DNA of 64,000 nt, from assembly GCF_038594605.1 (NCBI RefSeq), contig NZ_JBCFZM010000001.1, positions 496,001 through 560,000 of the forward strand, given 5' to 3'. The first letter of the stretch is position 1, and each line of letters opens with the position of its first letter. Source of the stretch: Alteriqipengyuania bathyomarina_B (GTDB taxonomy: Bacteria > Pseudomonadota > Alphaproteobacteria > Sphingomonadales > Sphingomonadaceae). The translations under genes were made by a program, and so were the position numbers. Positions 1 to 10,941 of this stretch are shown here, in pieces. The notes beneath the pieces are model-generated. The model was not told where the DNA came from. It was given only the letters and a program-made list of their open reading frames with translations, and did no database searches.

Positions 1-921
1 ATATTTGAGCTTGGTCTGGAAGCCGACCATGTTCCACAGCGTGCCCAGCTTGTTGTCCTGCCGCAGTTGCACGACGGCGTAGGGCCAGCGCCCCTGCGGA
101 TGCTCTTCGGTGGTATCGTAAGGATTATCGAGCCCGACACCCTTCATCGGGCCATAGCGCAGCGTTTCGACCCCACGCTCCGCCATCACCTCGATCGGCA
201 TGCAGCCGTCGAAATAGGGGGTATCGGCCTCCCATTCCTTGAACTCGGTCTTCTCGCCATCGACCAGTGCCTGCACGAAGACTTCGTACTGCTCCTTGGT
301 CATCGGGCAATTGATGTAGTCGCCATCCTCGTTGCTGGCCTCGTTGCGCTTGTTCCAACGGCTCTGAATCCAGCACTTGCTCATGTCGATCGAGTCGCGG
401 TGGACGATCGGCGCAATGGCATCGAAGAAGGCGAGTCGATCCTCGCCGGTCGCCTCGACGATACTCTTGGCCAACGTTTGCGCGGTCAGCGGCCCAGTCG
501 CGACGATCGTGAGGCCTGCGTCGGGCAAGGTATCGACCCGCTCGCGCACCACCGTGACGTTGGGATGATCGGTCAGCCTTCGCTGGACCTCGGCGGAGAA
601 CACATCGCGGTCGACGGCCATTGCGCTGCCTGCCGGAACGCGCGCCTTTTCGCCCGCCGTCATCACGATGGAATCCAGCCTCCGCATCTCGTCGTGCAAA
701 AGGCCGACCGCGTTCTTGTCGCTATCGTCGGACCGGAAAGAGTTGGAGCAGACCAGCTCGGCCAGCCCATCGGTCTGGTGCGCGGGCGTCATCTCGCCGC
801 CTTTGTCTTCAGGAGCGCCGCGCATTTCGGACAGGCGAACCTTCAGCCCCGCCTGCGCCAGCTGCCATGCCGCCTCGCTGCCTGCGAGCCCGCCACCGAT
901 GATATGTACGTCGTATGTCAT
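1..921 (-). CDS. trmFO: TrmFO, folate-dependent tRNA (uracil-54-C5)-methyltransferase, partial (3' end beyond window)
   Basis: This enzyme makes ribothymidine at position 54 of tRNA using methylene-tetrahydrofolate and FADH2. The ATG at 921 opens a frame that runs off the left edge, so 307 N-terminal residues of about 450 are present. An FAD-binding GGGLAGSEAAW glycine motif sits at residues 9-19. Conserved VCSNSFRSD (Cys58) and NCPMTKEQY (Cys205) segments match the family, in which two cysteines act in methyl transfer; that these are the catalytic pair is inferred. TrmFO rather than SAM-dependent TrmA is usual in alphaproteobacteria. The gene reads away from the YhhN-type gene, so the 922-1235 gap probably holds both promoters. 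Confidence 0.95.
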   Translation of the reverse strand, partial: MTYDVHIIGGGLAGSEAAWQLAQAGLKVRLSEMRGAPEDKGGEMTPAHQTDGLAELVCSNSFRSDDSDKNAVGLLHDEMRRLDSIVMTAGEKARVPAGSAMAVDRDVFSAEVQRRLTDHPNVTVVRERVDTLPDAGLTIVATGPLTAQTLAKSIVEATGEDRLAFFDAIAPIVHRDSIDMSKCWIQSRWNKRNEASNEDGDYINCPMTKEQYEVFVQALVDGEKTEFKEWEADTPYFDGCMPIEVMAERGVETLRYGPMKGVGLDNPYDTTEEHPQGRWPYAVVQLRQDNKLGTLWNMVGFQTKLKY

Positions 922-1235
922 CGCGCGCACCTAGGGGTTGGGGCGGAGCTTCGCAATCGGGGCAGTCGAGCCTCCGCCACTCATCGACTTCTGAATGCCT
1001 GTGCTCGACATCCCCCGCAACGGTTCATCGGAACGCGATTGCGTTACGCCAATTGACTAAGCAGCCGGGCAGACCCAAGGGCGGCGACCATCGTGAAATG
1101 CCCCTGTTTCGCGATGGAAATTTGTCATACCGAGCATCATTGCTCCACGCATTGCATCACACCATCCTGACAGCCTCTCGACTGCCAGACCGAAAGGATT
1201 TCAGCATTCGCCGTCGCGCCCGCCCTCATCGCGCA
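922..1235. other. Intergenic region without a recognisable gene
   Basis: About 310 bases separate the trmFO start from the most likely start of the YhhN-type gene. The plus frame stays open through this stretch, so that gene could begin earlier, for example at an ATG at 1098. The extra residues are basic and low in hydrophobicity and do not resemble the family's N-terminus. I see no RNA gene, repeat or convincing promoter consensus. Confidence 0.4.
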
Positions 1236-1865
1236 TTGGTCCAGCACCGCCCGTGGCTCGTCCTGAGTATCATGGCAGGCATCGCTTTCCCGTTGCTCGA
1301 GGAAACGGCGCTCGGCGGACTATGGCTGATGGCGATCAAGGCGAGTGCGGTGGGCTTCCTCGCGCTCTATGCTGCGCAACGGACCAGGGGCTTACGGGCC
1401 GCGCCGTTCGTGGTGGCGCTGGCGTTGAGCGCTGTCGGCGACGCTGCGATCCAGCTGTCTTTCGTAGCGGGTGGCGCGGCGTTTTTCGCCAGCCACATCG
1501 CGGCGATCTTCTTCTATCGGCGCTATCTGCGACCCGAGCCGAGTGTCGCACGCAAGTGGGCGACGATCCTGCTGCTGGTAAGCGTGCCCGCAGTGTCGTG
1601 GCTGCTGTCGGGCGACATCTTGATCGGTCTCTACGGGCTCGGGCTCGGCGGGATGGCGATGGCCGCCTGGCTCAGCCTGTTTTCGCAATGGCGGGTGGGA
1701 CTGGGCGCGCTGCTGTTCGTCGCATCCGACTGGCTGATCTTCAGCCGCATGGGGCCGGTCGATCTCGCGCCGTTGCCCGACCTGCTGATCTGGCCGCTCT
1801 ACTATATCGGTCAGCTCTTGATCGCGACCGGCGTAGTGCAGACGCTGCGACGGTTTCGCCGCTAA
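1236..1865 (+). CDS. YhhN/TMEM86-family membrane protein (lysoplasmalogenase family)
   Basis: A very hydrophobic protein of about 209 residues with roughly seven to eight predicted membrane helices. It has the family's features: a polar GDA triad after the third helix (SAVGDAAIQL), a later ASDWLIF segment, and a final YYIGQLLIATG helix. The family includes vertebrate lysoplasmalogenase (TMEM86B); the bacterial role is mostly unproven and probably concerns ether or lyso-phospholipids. The start is uncertain. I chose TTG at 1236 because it gives the normal family length and begins just before the first helix; ATG at 1272 and ATG at 1098 are alternatives, and none has a strong ribosome binding site. 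It converges on gyrA. Confidence 0.75.
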   Translation: MVQHRPWLVLSIMAGIAFPLLEETALGGLWLMAIKASAVGFLALYAAQRTRGLRAAPFVVALALSAVGDAAIQLSFVAGGAAFFASHIAAIFFYRRYLRPEPSVARKWATILLLVSVPAVSWLLSGDILIGLYGLGLGGMAMAAWLSLFSQWRVGLGALLFVASDWLIFSRMGPVDLAPLPDLLIWPLYYIGQLLIATGVVQTLRRFRR

Positions 1866-1883
1866 TTTTTCGAACCGAACTCA

Positions 1884-1956
1884 GCTCGTCCAGCGCTTGT
1901 CGACGAGCGAGTGGCGATCCCGTCCGCGCTTCGGCTAGCTCAGCGCGAACGGGATC
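1884..1956. terminator. Two hairpins between convergent YhhN-type gene and gyrA
   Basis: Two inverted repeats fill the gap between the converging genes. The first pairs GCTCGTC (1884-1890) with GACGAGC (1902-1908). The second pairs GATCCCGT (1916-1923) with ACGGGATC (1949-1956), with an inner CGCGCT/AGCGCG stem. Neither has a long U tract, so termination is inferred from position and stem strength only. Confidence 0.5.
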
Positions 1957-1970
1957 ATCGAGATGCGAGT

Positions 1971-4796
<2,826 letters not shown>

Positions 4797-5094
4797 GGAA
4801 TGTCCGGTCCGTCAGTTAATCGGAAGCGTCTGTCGCGCTGTCGAGGGAGGCTAGGGGAAAGCCTCCGAAGGTGCCAGCACGCCCGCTAAAGGATGGGGAT
4901 TGCGTGGGGCTTTTTCCACATTTTCCGCCGATTTAGGTGGGATTTTGCGCAGCGTTGCCATTCAACAACGGTTCAACCGCCGTTTGCCACCATCTGGACG
5001 TTCGCAAGGCACTATCCCATAGGCCCCGCGTTATCCTGATAACACATTCACAATTCGGGGTGAGCCCTCAACGGGCCCCCACAAGGAGAGATAA
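4797..5094. promoter_or_regulatory. Divergent promoter region between gyrA and the exported repeat protein gene
   Basis: A 298-base gap that must hold promoters for gyrA (leftward) and the gene at 5095 (rightward). It contains a perfect palindrome GTTATC-CT-GATAAC at 5030-5043, about 50 bases before the rightward start, a run of Ts near 4911, and an AAGGAG ribosome binding site at 5083-5088. No clear -35/-10 pair could be assigned by eye. No gene is seen in the gap. Confidence 0.5.
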
Positions 5095-6399
5095 ATGGCA
5101 ATCCGCACCTTCTCGTCACGCAAGGCTTCGAAGCTGGCCATCGCCGCAGCCGTGATGAGCGTCGGCGCATTTGGCGTAACCGCTTTCGATGCCCCTGCCT
5201 TCGCGCAGAAGCAGAACGAACAGAAGCCTGAGTTTTCCGAAGGCTTCATCGAGAATTTTGGCCCGATCGATACCGCGCTGAAGGGTGAAAACCCGGACTA
5301 CGCCGCGCTGCTGACCCAGACGAGAGCTGCGAAGGATTCGGTACAGACCGCCGACGACCGCTTCGTTTACGGTAGCACGCTCGAAAAGATCGGCGCCAAG
5401 ATGAGCGACCCTGCGCTGCGCCGCGAAGGCATGGAAATGATGCTGGAAAGCGGCAAGGTGCCCGCCGATGCCCTGCCGCAATACACCTACATCGCCGGGC
5501 AGCTGGCTTTCAACATGGACGATTATATTGTCGCCCGTGAACGCATTCAGGAAGCGCTCGCACTCGGCTATGAAGACCCGCAGGCAGAGCGTCTGATCGC
5601 TGCCACCTATTCGCGGACCGACGATGTCGCAGGCGGGCTGGCCTATTACGCCCAACAGGTGAACGACCAGGTCAAGGCTGGCGAAAATCCCAGCGAGGAC
5701 GTCCTTCGCTCGGCCTTCCAGATCGCGGCGGACAATGACATGGCGGACGATGCCGCCGCTTTCGGCACCCTGCTCGTCAAATACTATCCGAATGACGTCT
5801 ATTGGGCGAACGCCATCGCAATCGAGCGCAACTACGGCAATTATACCGATGGCGAACTTCTCGACCTGCTGCGTCTGCTTCGCGAAGTCGGCGCGATGCG
5901 CAATGCGCGCGACTACACCGACTATATTGATGCAGCGGATTACCAGCGACTTCCCGGCGAGGTCGAAGCGGTTGCGCAAGAAGGTGTGAACGCGGGCCTC
6001 CTCAACACCGGCGATACCTTCGTCAAGGAAGCGCTGAGAGAATCGAAGAGCCGCGCGCCGGGCCTGCGAGCTGACCTGGCTGGGCTGGAGCGTGATGCCA
6101 AGGCGTCGGGCGCCAGCGCCAGCCTAGCGATGGCGGCGGGCAATTCTTTCCTGAACTTCGAAGATGGGGCAAAGGCGGCCGAGCTGTACGAGCTTGCTCT
6201 GACCCGCCCGGATGTCGATCGGAATGCCGCCCTCACGCGCCTCGGCATCGCGCAGGTCCATACCGGCGACTACGCCGCTGCGAAGGCGACTTTCGACAAG
6301 GTGGAAGGCAACCGCGCATCCATCGCCAGTCTGTGGGCGGCCTATGCCGCTCGCCAGGCTTCGGGTGAGGCACCTGCAACGACTGCGGCCGCGAGCTAA
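5095..6399 (+). CDS. Exported TPR-like helical repeat protein, function unknown
   Basis: A 434-residue protein with a clear Sec signal peptide: basic N-terminus, hydrophobic core at residues 14-30, probable cleavage after Ala-Phe-Ala at 35-37. The mature part is alpha-helical with degenerate tetratricopeptide-like pairs, clearest near the C-terminus (AALTRLGIAQVHTGDYAAA). A strong AAGGAG lies 6 bases before ATG 5095. TPR proteins of this type act as periplasmic scaffolds; no catalytic motif is visible and I do not recognise a specific function. It is a single gene between the gyrA promoter region and a strong terminator. Confidence 0.8.
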   Translation: MAIRTFSSRKASKLAIAAAVMSVGAFGVTAFDAPAFAQKQNEQKPEFSEGFIENFGPIDTALKGENPDYAALLTQTRAAKDSVQTADDRFVYGSTLEKIGAKMSDPALRREGMEMMLESGKVPADALPQYTYIAGQLAFNMDDYIVARERIQEALALGYEDPQAERLIAATYSRTDDVAGGLAYYAQQVNDQVKAGENPSEDVLRSAFQIAADNDMADDAAAFGTLLVKYYPNDVYWANAIAIERNYGNYTDGELLDLLRLLREVGAMRNARDYTDYIDAADYQRLPGEVEAVAQEGVNAGLLNTGDTFVKEALRESKSRAPGLRADLAGLERDAKASGASASLAMAAGNSFLNFEDGAKAAELYELALTRPDVDRNAALTRLGIAQVHTGDYAAAKATFDKVEGNRASIASLWAAYAARQASGEAPATTAAAS

Positions 6400-6425
6400 G
6401 CGCTCGCCATTCTGCGAATGATGCT

Positions 6426-6462
6426 ACGGCGCGGGAGGGAAGCCTTCCGCGCCGTTTCTTTT
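6426..6462 (+). terminator. Rho-independent terminator after the repeat protein gene
   Basis: A perfect 9-bp stem ACGGCGCGG (6426-6434) / CCGCGCCGT (6447-6455) with a 12-base loop, followed by a T-rich tract TTTCTTTT. This is a textbook intrinsic terminator for the rightward gene and lies just before the end of the converging NYN gene. Confidence 0.9.
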
Positions 6463-6478
6463 ATGTAGCGATGCCCAT

Positions 6479-7204
6479 TCAGCGCAGGCGCTTCACGTAA
6501 ATCTGATTGTCGTCCCGTGTCTCGACCGCGAAATTGTCGAACGAGTCGAACATCTCTTTGAGGCTTTTGAACCCGTAGTTGCGCACATCGAAGCTGGACC
6601 GGTTGCCCGCAATCTGGCCGAGTTGGGAAAGCCGGGCAAACCCGCCATCGCCCTTCGCTTCGGAATAGGCGGCGGTAATCAGTTCGAGCAGATCGTCGTC
6701 GACCACGTCGGACACGATCGCGCTGCCCTTCTTGCGCTCGTTCGAGCGGTCGGCGGCATTGGTCGCGATCAGCTTTTTGATGTCGATGAAGCGCGTGCAG
6801 ACCGACTGGAAGGCCATTGGCGTCTTCGCCTCGCCGAAGCCGTAGACCACGATCCCGTCCTGCCGCAGCCGCGTGACGAGCGGGGTAAAATCGCTGTCCG
6901 AGGTCATGATTCCGAACCCGTCGACCTTGCCCTGGTAAAGCAGATCGATGGCGTCGATGGTCATTGCCATGTCGGTGGCATTCTTGCCGCGCGTCACGTC
7001 GAATTGCTGCTGCGGACGAATGCCGAACTTGTTGGTGATCTTGTCCCACCGCGCCAGATTGTCCTTGGCGAAGTTGCCGTAGGCGCGGCGGATATTGACC
7101 TGGCCGAGCTCGGCCATGACGGTCAGCACCGGGTCGATCCCGTCGGGAGTGGTGTTGTCCGCGTCGATGAGCAGGGCGATGTTCTTGAGCGTTGCGTCTG
7201 ACAT
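6479..7204 (-). CDS. NYN-domain (PIN-like) RNase with C-terminal OST-HTH/LOTUS domain
   Basis: A 241-residue protein. Residues 8-150 form a NYN/DUF88 (LabA-like) domain with the acidic residues expected for metal-dependent RNA cleavage: Asp14/Asp16 in LLIDADN, Asp78 in KNATDMAM, and Asp103/Asp105 in TSDSDFTPLV. Residues 165-241 resemble an OST-HTH (LOTUS) domain, a winged-helix RNA-binding module that often follows NYN domains. Likely role: binding and cutting a structured or damaged RNA; the target is unknown. I chose ATG 7204 because it starts just before the first beta strand; an upstream extension is low-complexity. It is divergent from lipA. Confidence 0.85.
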   Translation of the reverse strand: MSDATLKNIALLIDADNTTPDGIDPVLTVMAELGQVNIRRAYGNFAKDNLARWDKITNKFGIRPQQQFDVTRGKNATDMAMTIDAIDLLYQGKVDGFGIMTSDSDFTPLVTRLRQDGIVVYGFGEAKTPMAFQSVCTRFIDIKKLIATNAADRSNERKKGSAIVSDVVDDDLLELITAAYSEAKGDGGFARLSQLGQIAGNRSSFDVRNYGFKSLKEMFDSFDNFAVETRDDNQIYVKRLR

Positions 7205-7314
7205 GCCCTCGCACATGGGCGAGGGGAGGCGGGCTGGCAAGCCGTGGCTCGACGCTTCCGCGCACAGCGAGGGCCGCCATTGCTTCGATGCCCTACGGGC
7301 ACTAAGTGGCGGGC

Positions 7315-8271
7315 ATGAACGATCTGTCTTCCGCGCCGACCCCCGAAGAAGCCCCCGCACCGCGGCAGCGCAAACCGGACTGGATCCGCGTGAAGGCGCC
7401 GGTCAGCAAGGGCTATCATGAGACTCGCCGCCTGATGCGCGATCTGGGCCTCAACACGGTGTGCGAAGAAGCTGCCTGTCCCAATATCGGCGAGTGCTGG
7501 GAGAAGAAGCACGCCACGGTGATGATCCTGGGTGATGTCTGCACCCGCGCCTGCGCCTTCTGCAACGTTAAGACGGGGATGCCACGCCTGGTCGACCCGA
7601 TGGAGCCGGAAAACGTCGCGGTCGCAGCGGGCAAGATGGGTCTGGAGCACATCGTCATCACCAGCGTCGATCGCGACGATCTGCCCGATGGCGGCGCCTC
7701 GCAATTCGTGAAGGTGATCGAGGCTCTGCGCCGCGAAACGCCAGGCACGACGATCGAGATTCTCACGCCGGATTTCCGCGGCAAGATGCGCCCCGCGATC
7801 GAAGCAATCTGCGAAGCGCGGCCCGACGTCTTCAATCACAACCTTGAAACCGTGCCGCGGCTCTACCCGACGATCCGCCCCGGCGCGCGCTACTATGCCT
7901 CGCTTCGCCTGCTCGAAGAGGTGAAGAGTCACGACCCGACGATCTTCACCAAGTCGGGCATGATGATGGGACTGGGCGAGCAGCGGCTCGAGGTGCATCA
8001 GGTGATGGACGACATGCGCAGCGCGGATGTCGATTTCATCACCCTGGGCCAGTATCTCCAGCCGACGCCCAAGCATGCGAAGGTCGAGGAATTCGTCACC
8101 CCCAAGGCGTTCAACGCATTTGGCGCCATCGCGCGTGCGAAGGGCTTCCTGCAGGTCGCATCGAGCCCCCTGACCCGTTCCAGCTATCACGCGGGCGACG
8201 ATTTCGCCCAGATGAAGGCCGCGCGCGAAGAACGCCTCGCGCGCGAGGCCGCGCGCGCCGGAAACGCCTGA
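7315..8271 (+). CDS. lipA: Lipoyl synthase
   Basis: Radical-SAM enzyme that inserts two sulfur atoms into protein-bound octanoyl groups to make lipoate for the 2-oxoacid dehydrogenases; PdhC in this window has a lipoyl domain. Both iron-sulfur motifs are present: the auxiliary cluster CX4CX5C (Cys50, 55, 61) and the radical-SAM CX3CX2C (Cys76, 80, 83). The conserved C-terminal TRSSYHA serine segment is also there. About 318 residues, normal length. ATG 7315 is chosen; an in-frame GTG at 7306 is the alternative and neither has a strong ribosome binding site. The stop codon overlaps the ratA start (TGATG), so the two are translationally coupled. Confidence 0.97.
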   Translation: MNDLSSAPTPEEAPAPRQRKPDWIRVKAPVSKGYHETRRLMRDLGLNTVCEEAACPNIGECWEKKHATVMILGDVCTRACAFCNVKTGMPRLVDPMEPENVAVAAGKMGLEHIVITSVDRDDLPDGGASQFVKVIEALRRETPGTTIEILTPDFRGKMRPAIEAICEARPDVFNHNLETVPRLYPTIRPGARYYASLRLLEEVKSHDPTIFTKSGMMMGLGEQRLEVHQVMDDMRSADVDFITLGQYLQPTPKHAKVEEFVTPKAFNAFGAIARAKGFLQVASSPLTRSSYHAGDDFAQMKAAREERLAREAARAGNA

Positions 8272-8729
8272 TGCCCGGCATCCACCAGAAGCGCACGTTG
8301 CCCTATACGCCCGAGCAGATGTACGCCCTCGTGGCGGACGTGAAGAGCTACCCCGAATTCCTGCCATGGGTGATCGCGACCCGGATCAAGTCGGACAGCG
8401 AAACCGAAATGGTCGCCGACATGGTTGTCGGCTTCAAGGCGATCCGCGAGAAATTCACCTCCCGCGTCGAGAAGAAGCGACCCGACAGCATCAACGTCCA
8501 CTATGTCGACGGGCCGCTGAGTGATCTCGACAATGACTGGGCCTTCCGCCCGGTCGAAGGCGGCTGCGAGATCGACTTCCGGGTCGATTTCACCTTCAAG
8601 AACAAGATTTTCGAAGCGCTTGCCGGGGCCTATTTCGACCGCGCTTTCCGCAAAATGATGACCGCGTTCGAAGATCGCGCCAACGAGCTTTACGGCAGCA
8701 ACAGCTCCAGCGCACAAATCGTCGCCTGA
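8271..8729 (+). CDS. RatA/COQ10-family START-like protein (ubiquinone-binding)
   Basis: A 152-residue START/Coq10 (polyketide cyclase-like) domain. The family is represented by yeast Coq10, which binds ubiquinone and assists respiration, and by E. coli RatA, described as a ribosome-association inhibitor. Family features visible include the N-terminal LPYTPEQMYALVADV helix, YPEFLPW, and a C-terminal DRAFRKMMTAFEDRA helix. Its start overlaps the lipA stop by one base, so it is co-translated with lipA. The last 40 bases overlap the 3' end of the opposite-strand cinA gene. Confidence 0.9.
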   Translation: MPGIHQKRTLPYTPEQMYALVADVKSYPEFLPWVIATRIKSDSETEMVADMVVGFKAIREKFTSRVEKKRPDSINVHYVDGPLSDLDNDWAFRPVEGGCEIDFRVDFTFKNKIFEALAGAYFDRAFRKMMTAFEDRANELYGSNSSSAQIVA

Positions 8730-9190
8730 CGGCGTATTCCGCCCCGGCCGAGGTCGCCGAAACTCTTGAGTTCACCCTCGGGCTCGGCATCCTCGCCCCG
8801 GATCGCGCGGGCGAAAACGACCGTTCCGACAGGCTTGGTCGGCGTGCCGCCGCCCGGGCCCGCGACCCCGCTGATCGCGACCGCGATGTCCGCATTGCTG
8901 TTCCTGAGCGCGCCTTGGGCCATCGCCCAGACGCAGGCGATCGAAACCGCCCCGAACGTCTCGATAATGTCGTGCGAAACGCCCAGCTGCTCCATCTTCG
9001 CTTCGTTGGAATAGGTGATGAACCCGCGGTCGAGCACCGAGGAAGATCCCGAAATCTCCGTCAGCGCAGCACAAACCAGACCGCCGGTGCAGCTTTCCGC
9101 GAGCGCAATGGTCCGCCCGGCATCGCGGCTTTCCGCCACCACGCGGGTAGCGAGTTCGATGATGTCGGGCGGGAGCAGGGTGTCGGTCAT
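8690..9190 (-). CDS. CinA C-terminal family protein, nicotinamide-nucleotide amidohydrolase (PncC type)
   Basis: A stand-alone 166-residue amidohydrolase domain that recycles nicotinamide mononucleotide to nicotinate mononucleotide. The hallmark LAESCTGGLV is at residues 30-39, with Ser33 the likely nucleophile, followed by GVAGPGGGTPTKPVGTV. The N-terminal molybdopterin-like half of full CinA proteins is absent, as in many Gram-negative PncC enzymes. It is the third gene of a coupled set ispDF, exported Cys protein, cinA; its ATG overlaps the previous stop by four bases (ATGA). The 3' end overlaps ratA tail-to-tail by 40 bases. Confidence 0.93.
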   Translation of the reverse strand: MTDTLLPPDIIELATRVVAESRDAGRTIALAESCTGGLVCAALTEISGSSSVLDRGFITYSNEAKMEQLGVSHDIIETFGAVSIACVWAMAQGALRNSNADIAVAISGVAGPGGGTPTKPVGTVVFARAIRGEDAEPEGELKSFGDLGRGGIRRQATICALELLLP

Positions 9191-9726
9191 TGCTCGTCCG
9201 GGCAGATGTTCAGCTTGTCGTCGCTATCGCTCACCAGGCTGAAGATGGTGGCGAGCAGCGGGCCGTAGTTTTCCGCAGGCAGCGGTGCGATCAGCGGGAG
9301 GATCTGCTCGATCGAGGCACAGGAGGAGGGGGTGATTTCCTCGGCGAGCATCGGTCCGATGATCGCATCGACGAACGGGCGCAGGGCCTCGTCGTCCATC
9401 TCGCCGAGCATTCCGCTCATCGCCTGATTGTCACCCTCGGCTTTCATGAAGGTCATCAAGGCCCGCCTTGCGCCCGGCCATGCCTGATCGTTCAGCGCAG
9501 CGAAGCGATCCGCAAAGCCCTCTCCATTGGCGCCCATCACAAAGCTGTCGGCAGGCAGCACATCGGAGCAAGAGATCTGCACGCCGTCCATCAACATCGG
9601 CACTGCGTAGGTTACCATATCTGCCAGGTCGTCCGATTGGACGCAGGGTGTTCCCTGTGCCATCACGGGCTGAGCCAGCGAGACGAACGCGGCGGCTCCG
9701 GCGGCGTGCTTGAACGACATCTTCAT
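9187..9726 (-). CDS. Exported protein with four cysteines, function unknown
   Basis: A 179-residue protein with a signal peptide (hydrophobic residues 8-22, cleavage probably after VMA at 21-23). The mature part is acidic and helical and has four cysteines (Cys28, Cys53, one near 141, one near 175), which could form two disulfides in the periplasm. No recognised domain. It overlaps the ispDF stop and the cinA start by ATGA four-base overlaps, so it is translationally embedded between two cytosolic enzymes. The role is unknown. Confidence 0.75.
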   Translation of the reverse strand: MKMSFKHAAGAAAFVSLAQPVMAQGTPCVQSDDLADMVTYAVPMLMDGVQISCSDVLPADSFVMGANGEGFADRFAALNDQAWPGARRALMTFMKAEGDNQAMSGMLGEMDDEALRPFVDAIIGPMLAEEITPSSCASIEQILPLIAPLPAENYGPLLATIFSLVSDSDDKLNICPDEQ

Positions 9727-10880
9727 GCGAAATCTTCCCTGATAAGCGTTGCCACGGCCTGCGCGGCGATCCCTTCCTCACGCCCGGTAAAGCCGAGCTT
9801 TTCGGTGGTAGTCGCTTTTACGCTGACGGCATCCACCTGAATACCCGCAAAATCGGCGATCTTTGCGCGCATCGCATCCTTGTGCGGGCCGATCTTGGGG
9901 GCCTCGCAAATGATCGTGAGGTCGAGATTGCCGATCCGGTAGCCCGCCTCGGTCGCCAGCGCCACGGCGTGCTGCAGGAACTGGCCCGAGGATGCGCCGC
10001 GCCAGCGTTCGTCGCTCGGCGGGAAATGCGTGCCGATGTCGCCATTGCCGATCGCGCCGAGGATCGCATCGACCAGCGCATGGAGCGCGACATCGGCGTC
10101 GCTGTGTCCGGCGAGCCCCGCGGTATGCTCGATTCGCATCCCGCCCAGCCACAGGTCCTCGCCCTCGGCCAACTGGTGGACATCGAAGCCGGTGCCGGTC
10201 CGCACGGGCGCTGATTGCATCGCGAAATCCTCTGCGAATGTGAGCTTGGCGAGCCGCTCGTCGCCCGCAACGATGGCGACGTCGCCATCGGATGCCCGCA
10301 AAACCTGAGCATCGTCGGTCGGTTCGGTTGCCGGATCCCACGCGCGGTGCGCCGCGAGGATATCGGCGAAGCGAAAACCTTGCGGGGTCTGCACGCGGGC
10401 GAGGGCGGTGCGGTCTTCCTGACCCGTCATCATGCCATCTCTGGTGCGCGCGATCGTGTCGACCACGGGGAGGGCAGGAATCGCACCGGGGTGTGCGTCG
10501 AGCGCGGCGAGCACCCGGTCGATCACGGGCTGCGGCAGGATGGGGCGTGCGGCGTCGTGGATCAGGACACGATCGGGCGTCTCGCCAGCAAGTGCCTCCA
10601 GTCCGGCGGATACCGAAGCGCGCCGCGTTTCGCCGCCGTCTATGAGTATGATCGAGTCGAGTCCGGACAGCGCGTCGCGCGCCAGATCGGCAGCATCGGG
10701 CGCAATCGGGACCACCAGCGGCTCTGCGCCTGCCGCAAGCAGCGCCTCGGCAGAATGGCGCAGTACGGGCTTGCCGCGCCAGCGTACATATTGCTTGGGG
10801 ATCGTTTGCCCGGCACGCGTGCCGGTACCTGCGGCAACGATAATCGCGGCGAAACGGCTTTCGGGTACGGGGGCTGGCAT
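9723..10880 (-). CDS. ispDF: Bifunctional IspDF (MEP cytidylyltransferase / MECDP synthase)
   Basis: A 385-residue fusion of two steps of the non-mevalonate isoprenoid pathway. Residues 10-225 are IspD, with the CTP-binding AAGTGTRAG loop (16-24) and VLIHDAARP. Residues 228-385 are IspF, with GTGFDVHQL (metal ligands Asp233, His235) and GHSDADVALHAL (His267). IspD and IspF act either side of IspE, so the fusion is not of consecutive steps; such fusions are common in alphaproteobacteria. It is the first gene of a three-gene minus-strand operon and divergent from dusB with 61 bases between starts. Confidence 0.97.
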   Translation of the reverse strand: MPAPVPESRFAAIIVAAGTGTRAGQTIPKQYVRWRGKPVLRHSAEALLAAGAEPLVVPIAPDAADLARDALSGLDSIILIDGGETRRASVSAGLEALAGETPDRVLIHDAARPILPQPVIDRVLAALDAHPGAIPALPVVDTIARTRDGMMTGQEDRTALARVQTPQGFRFADILAAHRAWDPATEPTDDAQVLRASDGDVAIVAGDERLAKLTFAEDFAMQSAPVRTGTGFDVHQLAEGEDLWLGGMRIEHTAGLAGHSDADVALHALVDAILGAIGNGDIGTHFPPSDERWRGASSGQFLQHAVALATEAGYRIGNLDLTIICEAPKIGPHKDAMRAKIADFAGIQVDAVSVKATTTEKLGFTGREEGIAAQAVATLIREDFA

Positions 10881-10941
10881 CGTGAGCGAGGGCTACGCGC
10901 TTGCGGGATCGGCGGCAATCCACTATTTGGCGCGCTTCCCC

